DNA of 64,000 nucleotides from the NCBI RefSeq assembly GCF_902859935.1, contig NZ_CADIKI010000017.1:124001-188000 (forward strand), written 5' to 3'. The DNA comes from Paraburkholderia fynbosensis. Its GTDB lineage: Bacteria > Pseudomonadota > Gammaproteobacteria > Burkholderiales > Burkholderiaceae. The number at the start of each line of letters is the position of its first letter. Position 1 is the stretch's first letter. The translations under genes and the position numbers were made by a program. The notes beneath the pieces are model-generated. The model had not been told where the DNA came from. It saw only the letters and a program-made list of their open reading frames with translations, and did not search any database. Below, one piece after another: positions 1 through 8,095 of this stretch.

Positions 1-128
1 GCCAATGTTTCCCGCCTCATGTGGAATTGATCGGAATTGATGCGTGCCGGCGCCCGGCCATTGCAGGCACAAGGTGGCGTAGTCCGCCGCTGCCCCGACG
101 CCGCCGGGCAGCGGCGCTCATGCCGCCT

Positions 129-1457
129 TTAACGCGCTTGCGAAGCCGCCTGCACACGCACCCTGCCGCCGTCGGTCTGCGGCAGCAGCAGTGTGCTCAC
201 CACGCCGATCAACAGACTGAACAACACGTAGTACAGCGGCGCGGCATTGCTGCCCGTCACCTTGACGAGCCACGTGTTGACGAACGGCGCCAGTCCACCG
301 AACAGCAGCACGGCCAGGTTGTACGTGAGCGCCGCACCCGTCGAGCGCACGCCGACCGGAAACACTTCCGTCAACACGATGGGCACGGGCGCCCAGATAA
401 AGCTCATGAAGAACGACACCCCCACTTGCAGCAGCAACAGCGAGTGGAACGAGGGCGCGGCGATGAAGTGATGGAAGAAGAACCACGCGGCCACGCCATA
501 GCCGACCATTCCCGGCAGCAACACCGCCTTGCGTCCGTATCGATCGGACAGGTAGCCCGCGAGCGGACAGACCAGCAGGATGACGGCCGTTCCGAAAAAG
601 GTCGCGAGATTCGCGTCCGCCGTCGCGATGCCCAGGCGCTGCTTCGCGAAGATCGGCAGGAAGAACACGAACACGTACGCGGAGACCGTGCCCACCACGC
701 AGATGCCGGTGCTGGAGATCATCTCGCGCGGATACTTGCGCACGAGATCACGCAACGGCGTGCGCGCGGCCTTCTGCGATGCGCTCGCGGCGCTGCGGCG
801 ATAGGCAAGAAACTCCGGCGATTCATCGACCTTCGAACGGATGATCCAGCCCACCGGGCCGATCAGGATGCCAAACAGAAAGGGCAGGCGCCATCCCCAT
901 GATTCCAGTTGCGCCGCGCTGAGGTGGGTGGTGAGCAGGTACGCCACCGCGGCGCCCAGCGAGAATGCCAGCGCCTGCGAGCACATCTGGAAACTGCCGA
1001 AGAAGCCGCGCCGATGAGCGGGCGCGAACTCCACCAACATCGTGGTCGCACCGCTGAATTCGCCGCCGGCAGAGATGCCCTGAATCATCCGCGCCAGTAC
1101 CATCAGGATCGGCGCGGCGACGCCGATCGCGGCATAGGTCGGCAGCAGGCCGATCATGCCGGTGCCGAGCGCCATCAACACGATGGTGATCGACAGTGCC
1201 TTCTTGCGCCCGACCCGGTCGCCGTACAACCCGAGCAGCACGCCGCCGAGCGGGCGTACGGCAAAGCCGATGCCGAAGGTCGCCAACGTCAACATCAGCG
1301 AGGCGAGCGGGTTGTCGGCCGGGAAATACAGGCGCGCGATCGTCGCCGCAAACAGCCCGTAGATCGCGAAGTCGAACCACTCGAATGCATTGCCGAGAAC
1401 GGAGGCAATCACCACCTTTCTCACCATCGAGGACGATGGCACGGGGTTAGCGGACAT
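129..1457 (-). CDS. MFS permease, metabolite:H+ symporter (MHS) subfamily
   Basis: A 442-residue inner-membrane transporter with about 12 hydrophobic segments. The N-terminal block GNAFEWFDFAIYG (about residues 22-34) and the loop motif GDRVGRKKAL (about 79-88) are hallmarks of the MHS branch of the major facilitator superfamily (ShiA, KgtP, ProP, CitA relatives), which import small organic acids or compatible solutes with protons. GGAG lies about 8 nt before the chosen ATG. The gene follows the M20 amidohydrolase by 36 bp on the same strand, so it probably imports the substrate or exports a product of that enzyme. The substrate cannot be read from the sequence. Confidence 0.92.
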   Translation of the reverse strand: MSANPVPSSSMVRKVVIASVLGNAFEWFDFAIYGLFAATIARLYFPADNPLASLMLTLATFGIGFAVRPLGGVLLGLYGDRVGRKKALSITIVLMALGTGMIGLLPTYAAIGVAAPILMVLARMIQGISAGGEFSGATTMLVEFAPAHRRGFFGSFQMCSQALAFSLGAAVAYLLTTHLSAAQLESWGWRLPFLFGILIGPVGWIIRSKVDESPEFLAYRRSAASASQKAARTPLRDLVRKYPREMISSTGICVVGTVSAYVFVFFLPIFAKQRLGIATADANLATFFGTAVILLVCPLAGYLSDRYGRKAVLLPGMVGYGVAAWFFFHHFIAAPSFHSLLLLQVGVSFFMSFIWAPVPIVLTEVFPVGVRSTGAALTYNLAVLLFGGLAPFVNTWLVKVTGSNAAPLYYVLFSLLIGVVSTLLLPQTDGGRVRVQAASQAR

Positions 1458-1493
1458 TGCGAATCTCCATGAAGATGTGATTGGCGAGTGCGC

Positions 1494-2648
1494 TCAACCC
1501 AGCCGACGCCGCACGATTTCGAGGAACACCGCCGCGCCTGCCGGTGCCGTGTCGTCGTCGAAATCGAATGCCGGGTGATGGCACGTCAGGCCGTCGTGAC
1601 CGAGGAAAAAGTACGAACCCGGGCGCTGCTGCAGCATGAAGGCGAAGTCTTCGGACGCCATCAGCGGGGCGACGTCGGAAATCACATTGTCGACGCCCAG
1701 CACGTGTTCCGCGGCGGCCCGCACGACGTCGGTCTGCTCAGGCGTGTTGACGGTGGGCGGAGAACTCTGCAGATGCTCGAATTCGACCGTGCATCCATAC
1801 ATACGCGCCGCGCCGTCGCAAATATCGCGCAGGCGCTTCAACGTCAGTTCCTGGGCCGCGACCGACAGCGTGCGCACGGTCCCTTCCAGCATGGCGGTGT
1901 CCGGGATCACGTTGATCGCGGTGCCGGCAATGAACTTGCAGACACTGACCACGGCGGTGTCGAGCGGATCGATATTGCGGCTGACGATACTCTGGATCGA
2001 TTGCACGATGGCCGCGCCGATCATCAGCGGATCGATCGAGCGGTGCGGCATCGCGGCGTGGCTGCCAACGCCCTGGATGTCGATCCGGAAAAGATCGCAG
2101 GCCGAAAGAATCGCGCCGCTGCGCACGCCGACCTTGCCCGCTGGCAACGCGTTGTTGTTATGCAGCGCGTAGATTTCGTCGCAATGAAAGCGCTCGAAGA
2201 GACCATCGCGAATCATCTCCGAGCCGCCGCGCAACGTTTCTTCGGCGGGCTGGAAAATCAGATGGACGGTGCCGCGAAACGCGCGATGCGCCGACAGATG
2301 CTTCGCGACGCCCAGCAGAATTGCCGTGTGGCCGTCGTGGCCACAGCCGTGGAAAACGTTGTCATGCGTCGAGCGGTGCGCGACGGTGCCCTTCTCCTGC
2401 ATCGGCAGCGCGTCCATGTCGGCGCGCAATCCGATCGATGGCCCCGCGCCCAGCGTGCCCCGGATCGTGCCGACCACACCCGTGCCGCCCACGCCGGTCT
2501 GAACTTCGATGTCCCAACCAGTCAGCAGGCCGGCGACCAGTTCAGCCGTGCGATGCTCGTGAAATCCCAGTTCCGGATGCCGGTGAATGTCCCGCCGCCA
2601 CGTCCGCATCGATTCCGCGAGCGCACCCCACTCCACATTTGTCTGCAT
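1494..2648 (-). CDS. M20-family amidohydrolase (hippurate hydrolase / N-acyl amino acid amidohydrolase type)
   Basis: A 384-residue zinc amidohydrolase that cleaves N-acyl or N-aroyl amide bonds of amino acids. The N-terminal HRHPELGFHE (from about residue 22), DMDALPMQE, the metal-binding HGCGHDGHTA, and the dimerisation-domain motif GSHAAMPH are all visible. An in-frame ATG lies 30 codons upstream, but the ATG at 2648 has GAGGG about 8 nt before it and gives the family's usual N-terminus. It heads a likely two-gene operon with the MHS permease and diverges from a MarR regulator whose putative operator overlaps its promoter. The exact substrate is unknown. Confidence 0.92.
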   Translation of the reverse strand: MQTNVEWGALAESMRTWRRDIHRHPELGFHEHRTAELVAGLLTGWDIEVQTGVGGTGVVGTIRGTLGAGPSIGLRADMDALPMQEKGTVAHRSTHDNVFHGCGHDGHTAILLGVAKHLSAHRAFRGTVHLIFQPAEETLRGGSEMIRDGLFERFHCDEIYALHNNNALPAGKVGVRSGAILSACDLFRIDIQGVGSHAAMPHRSIDPLMIGAAIVQSIQSIVSRNIDPLDTAVVSVCKFIAGTAINVIPDTAMLEGTVRTLSVAAQELTLKRLRDICDGAARMYGCTVEFEHLQSSPPTVNTPEQTDVVRAAAEHVLGVDNVISDVAPLMASEDFAFMLQQRPGSYFFLGHDGLTCHHPAFDFDDDTAPAGAAVFLEIVRRRLG

Positions 2649-2729
2649 GCCAGCATCCCTCGAAACATGATGAAGGTGAGATCTTTTTCGCCGCGGCGAT
2701 GAGGATCCCGTTACCGGAAGATACTTTAA

Positions 2730-2748
2730 TAGTTGCAAATTTCAACTA
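2730..2748. promoter_or_regulatory. Putative MarR-type operator (TAGTTG-N7-CAACTA)
   Basis: A perfect 6-bp inverted repeat, TAGTTG and CAACTA, separated by 7 bp. It sits between the divergent M20 amidohydrolase and MarR genes. On the minus strand the same bases include TTGAAA (2745-2740), a plausible -35, followed after 16 bp by TATCTT, so binding would occlude the amidohydrolase promoter. The 19-bp length and TAGTTG half-site are typical of MarR-family operators. Binding itself is inferred. Confidence 0.65.
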
Positions 2749-2874
2749 GTGCTTTTACGGACGAACGGCGCGCGGCGGCCATGCTTCGTCTATCATCGAG
2801 CTTGATCTGAGCGGCTATCCACGCCGCTCGGGCGACGCCCCCGACCCAACCCGAGCCCGACAGTCCCAAGCGGT

Positions 2875-3375
2875 ATGCCACCTGCCAAGCCGAAAGCCCG
2901 CGCCGTTACCGAAGACATGAAGTTTGCGCGCTTCCTCACGTTCAAACTGGATCTGATCAAGACCGAGATGATCAGCCGAGCCAATGCGGTGTACAAGCCG
3001 GCGTGCGGTTTCGATGTGCGCTCTCTGCGCGTGCTGCGGATCATCTGCGATGCGCCTGGTATCACGGCGACGGCGGTGAGGGAACAGACCTTGATCGAGA
3101 AGACGCTGCTGTCGAAGCTGCTGGCGGATCTGATCGAGCGCAAGCAGGTACGGCGCACGATCCATCCGGATGACGCGCGTCACTTCCAGTTGTGGCCGAC
3201 GACCACCGGCAAGCGCACGCGGGCGGCCAGCGACGAACTGGGGCAGGCTTTGGAGGCGGAGTTGTTATCGGTGTTGAGCGACGAAGAGCACTCGGCGCTC
3301 GATCGTATCGTCGACAAACTCGTCGACGCATTTCGCGCATCGGCACAACGCGAGGGCGCGAAGTCCGCGGACTGA
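2875..3375 (+). CDS. MarR-family transcriptional regulator
   Basis: A 166-residue dimeric winged-helix regulator. The recognition region runs about residues 45-85 (LRVLRIICDAPGITATAVREQT, then LSKLLADLIERKQV), followed by the wing (RRTIHPDDARHFQLWPT) and C-terminal dimerisation helices (SDEEHSALDRIVDKLVDAFRA). MarR proteins usually repress a divergent operon and release it on binding a small, often aromatic, ligand. It is divergent from the M20 amidohydrolase/MHS permease pair and a MarR-like dyad lies between them, so it most likely controls that pair and itself. The ligand is unknown. Confidence 0.9.
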   Translation: MPPAKPKARAVTEDMKFARFLTFKLDLIKTEMISRANAVYKPACGFDVRSLRVLRIICDAPGITATAVREQTLIEKTLLSKLLADLIERKQVRRTIHPDDARHFQLWPTTTGKRTRAASDELGQALEAELLSVLSDEEHSALDRIVDKLVDAFRASAQREGAKSAD

Positions 3376-3432
3376 TGCTACAGCGAGGTAGCAGCGTGGG
3401 ATGAGACGGGTGGCCGGGCGCAAAGCCGGCAG

Positions 3433-3463
3433 AAAAAAGCCCGCAACGCGTGCGGGCTTTTTC
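3433..3463. terminator. Bidirectional rho-independent terminator
   Basis: An 11-bp stem, AAAAGCCCGCA (3435-3445) with TGCGGGCTTTT (3451-3461), and a 5-nt loop. Flanking A and T runs serve both directions. It separates the convergent MarR gene (ending 3375) and lipA (ending 3494). Confidence 0.88.
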
Positions 3464-3493
3464 ATCCTCAATACGGACAACGAGCTAAAGCGT

Positions 3494-4498
3494 TCAGACC
3501 ACGCCGGCCCCATGCGCCTGCAAATCGGCGTGGTAGCTCGAGCGGACCATCGCGCCGACCGCGGCATGCGTGAAGCCCATCTTGTACGCTTCTTCCTCGT
3601 ACATCTTGAAGGTGTCCGGATGCACGTACGAGCGCACCGGCAGATGGTGTTCCGACGGTTGCAGATACTGGCCGATGGTCAGCATGTCCACGTCGTGCTC
3701 GCGCAGGTCGCGCATCACTTGCAGAATCTCTTCTTCGGTTTCACCGAGACCGACCATCAGGCCGGACTTGGTGGCGACGTCCGGATGCAGCGCCTTGAAG
3801 TCCTTCAGCAGCTTCAGCGAATGCGCGTAGTCCGAACCCGGACGCGCTTCCTTGTAAAGACGCGGCACCGTTTCGAGGTTGTGGTTCATCACATCGGGCG
3901 GCGCGGCGTTGAGAATGCCGATCGCACGATCGAGACGCCCGCGGAAATCCGGCGTGAGAATTTCAATGCGCGTTTCCGGCGACATCTCGCGAGTCTGACG
4001 AATACATTCGACGAAGTGCGCCGCGCCGCCGTCGCGCAGATCGTCACGGTCGACGCTCGTGATCACCACGTACTTCAGCTTCAGCGCGGCGATGGTGCGC
4101 GCGAGGTTGCCCGGTTCTTCGGGATCGAGCGGGTCGGGACGACCGTGGCCGACGTCGCAAAACGGGCAGCGGCGCGTGCACTTGTCGCCCATGATCATGA
4201 AGGTCGCGGTGCCCTTGCCGAAGCATTCGCCGATGTTCGGGCAGCTCGCTTCTTCACACACCGTGTGCAGGTTGTGTTCGCGCAGAATCTGCTTGATTTC
4301 GTAGAAACGCGAATTGCCGGTGGCCGCCTTGACGCGAATCCAGTCCGGCTTCTTCAGCTTTTCAATCGGGACGATCTTGATCGGGATGCGAGCAGTTTTG
4401 GCTTGCGCTTTCTGCTTCGCGGTAGCGTCGTAGGCGGCGGAAGCCGGCACACCTTCGGGCGCGGGGGAAGCTGCGAGGTTCGCGGTAACGTCAGTCAT
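3494..4498 (-). CDS. lipA: Lipoyl synthase
   Basis: A 334-residue radical-SAM enzyme that inserts two sulfur atoms into octanoyl groups on lipoate-dependent proteins (E2 subunits, GcvH). Both iron-sulfur motifs are present: the auxiliary-cluster cysteines C81, C86 and C92 (CEEASCPNIGEC) and the radical-SAM CxxxCxxC at C107, C111 and C114. The N-terminal 40 residues are Ala/Lys-rich and slightly longer than in E. coli LipA. The start at 4498 is chosen because the upstream open stretch lies inside lipB. It follows lipB by 13 bp and will be cotranscribed; the hairpin at 3433-3463 ends the unit. Confidence 0.98.
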   Translation of the reverse strand: MTDVTANLAASPAPEGVPASAAYDATAKQKAQAKTARIPIKIVPIEKLKKPDWIRVKAATGNSRFYEIKQILREHNLHTVCEEASCPNIGECFGKGTATFMIMGDKCTRRCPFCDVGHGRPDPLDPEEPGNLARTIAALKLKYVVITSVDRDDLRDGGAAHFVECIRQTREMSPETRIEILTPDFRGRLDRAIGILNAAPPDVMNHNLETVPRLYKEARPGSDYAHSLKLLKDFKALHPDVATKSGLMVGLGETEEEILQVMRDLREHDVDMLTIGQYLQPSEHHLPVRSYVHPDTFKMYEEEAYKMGFTHAAVGAMVRSSYHADLQAHGAGVV

Positions 4499-4511
4499 TC
4501 GTTCGGTCCAG

Positions 4512-5237
4512 TCAGGCGGTGAGCGCACCAGCCTGTGGTTGGGCGACGGCCGCGGGACTGCCGTCGAGGTTTGCGGTGAGGCATGCTGCAAGGGTACGGG
4601 CCACGTCGTCCCAGCCGGCGGCAACGCCGAGCGTTGCCATGTCGACCGTTTCGAGCCCCGCGTAGCCGCATGGATTGATCGCCAGAAACGGCCGCAGATC
4701 CATCTTCACGTTCAGGCTCACGCCGTGATAACTGCAGCCGTTGCGGATTTTCAAACCGAGTGCCGCAATCTTGGCGCCGGCATGCAGTCCGGCGCCCGGA
4801 TCAGGCGCTACGTAGATGCCGGGGGCGCCGGCCTTGCGTTCTCCGGCGAGATTATACGCCGCCAGGGTGTCGATCACGGCCTGCTCGATCCGAGTGACCA
4901 TGTCGCGCACCATCAGCTTGCGGCGACGCAAATCGAGCAGCAGGTAGGCGACCACCTGGCCGGGCCCGTGATACGTGATCTGGCCCCCTCGGTCGACCTT
5001 GACCAGCGGGATGCCGCTGTCGGCGGCCAACAGATGCGCCGGATCGCCGGCCTGCCCAAGCGTGAAGACGGGTGGGTGTTCGACCAGCCAGATTTCGTCG
5101 GCGGTATCGGCCGTGCGTGCATCGGTGAATGCGCGCATCGCGTCGAAGCTGGCTTCGTAGGATTCGTTGCCGAGCCAGCGCAGCGTAAGCGGCGCCGTGG
5201 CGGGTGAGTGAGACGGGGAAACCGGGATGGTGCTCAT
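4512..5237 (-). CDS. lipB: Octanoyl-ACP:protein N-octanoyltransferase
   Basis: A 241-residue cytosolic transferase that moves octanoate from acyl carrier protein to apo-lipoyl domains, the step before LipA. Family motifs are clear: RGGQITYHGPGQ (83-94), the catalytic lysine K156 in AKIAALG, SYHG, and the catalytic cysteine C190 in LAINPCGY. The C-terminus carries an Ala/Gly-rich tail of about 25 residues beyond the core. lipA follows 13 bp downstream. In many proteobacteria DUF493 (ybeD) lies directly upstream; here a DUF2917/LysR pair intervenes. Confidence 0.97.
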   Translation of the reverse strand: MSTIPVSPSHSPATAPLTLRWLGNESYEASFDAMRAFTDARTADTADEIWLVEHPPVFTLGQAGDPAHLLAADSGIPLVKVDRGGQITYHGPGQVVAYLLLDLRRRKLMVRDMVTRIEQAVIDTLAAYNLAGERKAGAPGIYVAPDPGAGLHAGAKIAALGLKIRNGCSYHGVSLNVKMDLRPFLAINPCGYAGLETVDMATLGVAAGWDDVARTLAACLTANLDGSPAAVAQPQAGALTA

Positions 5238-5458
5238 GGTCCCGGCAGTTTACCGAAATACCGGGATCCGCGCCGGGGGTGACTTCATTCGAAAGGCCTC
5301 GGTGCGGACGGGCGCTGTGTTGCCGGGTGCGTAGGGAGCAGCGCCGGTTGGAAGCGCATTGGACGGCGTGGCGGCACGTGTGCCTATTACGGCCAGTGAC
5401 TTGGCGTCTCGGCCTATCGGCGGCCACCGCCCAACGTCATCCGCGCGCCGCCCCCGCC

Positions 5459-5785
5459 TCAAACCGTGCGCCAACCGCCGCGCAGGCGCATCATCAACCG
5501 TTCACCGACCCGCGCGAGCCAGTTCAACGCGCGTTCGTCGCAGCGCGTCGGTACGGAAAATGCCACCTTCGCGTGCGTGGTGCCCTCGGCGCTCAGCCAG
5601 AGTCGCTCACCGCGCCGCAGCCGAAGCGTGTGGCCCGGTTGCAGCCAGTAGTCTTCGGTGTCGTCGCTACGCGTGACCCAGATTGCGCCGCCATGGACCA
5701 CCAGCTTGGTGCTGCGCGCGACCTTCATCGGCAGCGTTTCGCCGTTACGGATTTCAAACGCAATGCTAGAGGAAATTTCTCGCAT
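5459..5785 (-). CDS. DUF2917 domain protein
   Basis: A 108-residue protein of unknown function. The DUF2917 core is visible as a cupin-like beta-rich block: NGETLPMKVARSTKLVVHGG, then IWVTRSDDTEDYWLQPG and HTLRLRRGERLWLS. The C-terminus is Arg-rich. The start at 5785 has GAGGG 6 nt upstream; a longer frame would run into the divergent promoter. It is transcribed divergently from a GcvA-type LysR regulator, the usual arrangement for a regulator and its target, so the LysR probably controls it. No catalytic role can be assigned. Confidence 0.85.
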   Translation of the reverse strand: MREISSSIAFEIRNGETLPMKVARSTKLVVHGGAIWVTRSDDTEDYWLQPGHTLRLRRGERLWLSAEGTTHAKVAFSVPTRCDERALNWLARVGERLMMRLRGGWRTV

Positions 5786-5801
5786 GATGCCCTCGCCAAA
5801 A

Positions 5802-5852
5802 ATCGTTTCATGGCTACAATCGTAGGCGTAGCAAGGGTTTACGCAAAACGAT
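5802..5852. promoter_or_regulatory. Divergent promoter with spaced inverted repeat
   Basis: ATCGTTT (5802-5808) and AAACGAT (5846-5852) form a perfect 7-bp inverted repeat with a 37-bp spacer between the DUF2917 gene and the LysR gene. On the minus strand TTGCGT and TACGAT, 16 bp apart, look like a promoter for the DUF2917 gene. Distant paired half-sites are common for tetrameric LysR regulators. The assignment is inference. Confidence 0.4.
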
Positions 5853-5883
5853 CTATTTTCATCTCTATGTGAGAAATATTGCG

Positions 5884-6852
5884 ATGGACCTCCGTCAATT
5901 ACCGGCGCTGAACGCAATCAAGGCATTCGAGGCCGCCGCACGTCACGAGAGCTTCTCGCGCGCCGCCGACGAACTGTTCGTCACGCACGGCGCCGTCAGC
6001 CACCAGATCCGCGCGCTCGAAGCCGAACTGGGCGTATCGCTGTTCGCCCGCGACGGCAAGCGCGTGCGCCTTACCGAAACCGGCCGGCGCTACGCCACGC
6101 ATGTGCGCACCGCGCTGATGGCGCTCGCCGACGCCACCCGCGAAATCCGCGCCGGCGACCGCGAGCGCCGCCTGGTGGTGTCGATGCTGTCGTCGTTCGC
6201 AGCGCGCTGGGTGACGCCGCGCATCGGCAGCTTCATCGAGGCGCACCCGCAATGGGACCTCGAACTGCTGTCCACCAACGCGCTGACCGACTTCGCGCGC
6301 GACGACGTCGACGTCGCGATCCGTTTCGGCTTTGGCAAATATTCGGGGCTGCATTCGGAGTTGCTGCTGGAGGAGATTTTCTTTCCGGCCTGCGCGCCGC
6401 ATTTCAACGGCGGCAACCTGCCGAAAACGCCGGCCGATCTCGCCAAAGTCCCGTTGCTGCGCTCCGACGACGAATTGTGGCGCCCCTGGTTCGACGCCGC
6501 CGGCCTCACCGACTGGCCTGAGCCCAAGCGCGGCGTGCTGTACCAGGATTCGTCGAATCTGCTGCAAGCGGCGATCGACGGCCAAGGCGTCGCGCTCACG
6601 CGCCGTTCGCTGGCGATGCATGAGATCGCCGCGGGCCGCCTCGTGCGTCTATTCGATGTGGACGGGCCGAGCCCGTGGCAGTACTACTTCATCTGCCCGC
6701 CGCAAATGCTCGACACCGCCCGCGTCAGGGCTTTCCGCGACTGGGTGTTCGACGAGGTGGGACGCTTCAAGCAGCTGTTCGACCGGGCTTGCCAGGCGGG
6801 ACCCGCTGCGAGCCCCGGTCTGGCGGCGGACGCATTGCACGTCACGCCGTGA
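5884..6852 (+). CDS. LysR-family regulator, GcvA/AmpR branch
   Basis: A 322-residue regulator. The N-terminal winged helix-turn-helix is very close to GcvA: LPALNAIKAFEAAARHESFSRAAD, then ELFVTHGAVSHQIRALE (about residues 5-48). The effector domain follows (from about residue 90), with the GcvA-like DVDVAIRFGFG segment. The ATG at 5884 is preferred over the one five codons earlier because it matches family N-termini. It diverges from the DUF2917 gene and is convergent with DUF493. GcvA itself controls the glycine cleavage genes; none are adjacent, so the target is more likely the DUF2917 gene. Confidence 0.9.
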   Translation: MDLRQLPALNAIKAFEAAARHESFSRAADELFVTHGAVSHQIRALEAELGVSLFARDGKRVRLTETGRRYATHVRTALMALADATREIRAGDRERRLVVSMLSSFAARWVTPRIGSFIEAHPQWDLELLSTNALTDFARDDVDVAIRFGFGKYSGLHSELLLEEIFFPACAPHFNGGNLPKTPADLAKVPLLRSDDELWRPWFDAAGLTDWPEPKRGVLYQDSSNLLQAAIDGQGVALTRRSLAMHEIAAGRLVRLFDVDGPSPWQYYFICPPQMLDTARVRAFRDWVFDEVGRFKQLFDRACQAGPAASPGLAADALHVTP

Positions 6853-6873
6853 TACGAAACGTCGCGCGACGCG

Positions 6874-7143
6874 TTACAGCACCACTTTGACCATCGGATG
6901 GCCGGTCAGCGCGAGATAGATGCTATCGAGATGCTCGCGGCTCGTGGCGCGCACGGTGACCGTCAGCCCCGTGTAGTTGCCGCCGCTGGACGGCCGCGTT
7001 TCGACGCGCGACGCGTCGACTTCGCCGTCGAACTGGCGGACCACCGTGACGATGGTTTCGGCGAACTCCGGATGCGATTTACCCATGATCTTGATCGGGA
7101 AATCGCAGGGGAAATCAAACAGTGAGTCGGTCGCGGAATTCAT
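6874..7143 (-). CDS. DUF493 (YbeD) family protein
   Basis: An 89-residue YbeD-like protein with the ACT-like ferredoxin fold. The N-terminal DFPCDFPIKIMGK and the closing GHPMVKVVL are family signatures. Its function is not established; it is usually linked to lipB and dacA. The start overlaps the last 29 bp of the D-amino-acid aminotransferase gene, so translation is probably coupled. The gene order carboxypeptidase, aminotransferase, ybeD points towards lipB, but the LysR/DUF2917 pair separates them. Confidence 0.92.
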   Translation of the reverse strand: MNSATDSLFDFPCDFPIKIMGKSHPEFAETIVTVVRQFDGEVDASRVETRPSSGGNYTGLTVTVRATSREHLDSIYLALTGHPMVKVVL

Positions 7144-8083
7144 TCTCTACTCCTTGCTGCGCCTGTTGCGCTTCTTTGTCCTTGGCTCGCTGATACGCCG
7201 CATACAGCGCCGCAAACACCGCGCCCGGCTTGCCCTCGCCGACCGGCTGGCCGTCGAGCCGCGTGACCGGCAGCACTTCCTTGGTGGCCGAACTGACGAT
7301 GATCTCGTCGGCCGCGCGCAACTCGGCTTCGCTGATCTCACGCGCTTCGAAGCGGATGCCGCACTCGGCCGTCAGCTCCTCGATCAGACCGTAGCGAATC
7401 CCTTCGAGGATCTTGTGGCTGCGCGGAGGCGCCGACAGCACGCCGTCCTTCACCATCCACACATTCGACGACGATCCCTCGGTCAGCATGCCGTCGCGAA
7501 ACTGGATCGTCTCGAACGCGTCATTCTCCGCCGCGAATTGCGCCATCAGCACATTGCCGAGCAGCGACACCGACTTGATGTCGCAATTGAGCCAGCGGCG
7601 ATCCTCGGCGCTCACGCAGGGCACGCCTTGGGCACGCTGCGCGGCGTCCGGCAGATTGAGCGGCGTGACCATCACGAACACGGTCGGCTGGATGCCGGCC
7701 GGGAAAGCGTGGCCGCGCTTCGCGACACCGCGCGTAACCTGAATATAGGCAATCGCATCCTGATCCGCCGGCAAACCGCCATCAGCCTCGTTCGCCGCGA
7801 CCACCCGCTCAATCAGTTCGCGCCAGCCGGCGTCGTCGAACGGATTGGCGATGCCGATCTTGCCCACCGAGCGCGCGAGGCGCGCGAGGTGCTGCGGAAA
7901 ACGGAACGCGGTGCGCCCGCCCTGATGCGCCAGGCGCGACGCGTACAACGGTGCGACCTCGTAAATGCCGTCGCCGAAAATAAAGCCGCGATCGAGCACC
8001 GGCACGCGCGCTTCGGACAACGGCACCAGCTCGCCGTTCAGATAAACGATCGGATCGAGCGAAACCTCGGAAACAGCGGTCAT
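7115..8083 (-). CDS. D-amino-acid aminotransferase (fold-type IV PLP enzyme)
   Basis: A 322-residue class IV aminotransferase. The N-terminal ARVPVLDRGFIFGDGIYEV, the PLP lysine in KSVSLLGNVL, and the phosphate-binding MLTEGSSSNVW are diagnostic. D-alanine transaminases interconvert D-alanine with 2-oxoglutarate/D-glutamate and feed peptidoglycan precursors; 4-amino-4-deoxychorismate lyase is a related alternative. The place directly after a DD-carboxypeptidase, which releases D-alanine, favours D-alanine turnover. It is 12 bp from the dacC-like gene and overlaps DUF493 by 29 bp. Confidence 0.9.
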   Translation of the reverse strand: MTAVSEVSLDPIVYLNGELVPLSEARVPVLDRGFIFGDGIYEVAPLYASRLAHQGGRTAFRFPQHLARLARSVGKIGIANPFDDAGWRELIERVVAANEADGGLPADQDAIAYIQVTRGVAKRGHAFPAGIQPTVFVMVTPLNLPDAAQRAQGVPCVSAEDRRWLNCDIKSVSLLGNVLMAQFAAENDAFETIQFRDGMLTEGSSSNVWMVKDGVLSAPPRSHKILEGIRYGLIEELTAECGIRFEAREISEAELRAADEIIVSSATKEVLPVTRLDGQPVGEGKPGAVFAALYAAYQRAKDKEAQQAQQGVENEFRDRLTV

Positions 8084-8095
8084 TGCGTCAGGCTC

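Noticed and set aside
85..116. An 11-bp GC-rich hairpin just after the MHS permease gene
   Set aside because: No T run follows on the minus strand, so it does not meet terminator criteria; it may be random GC pairing.
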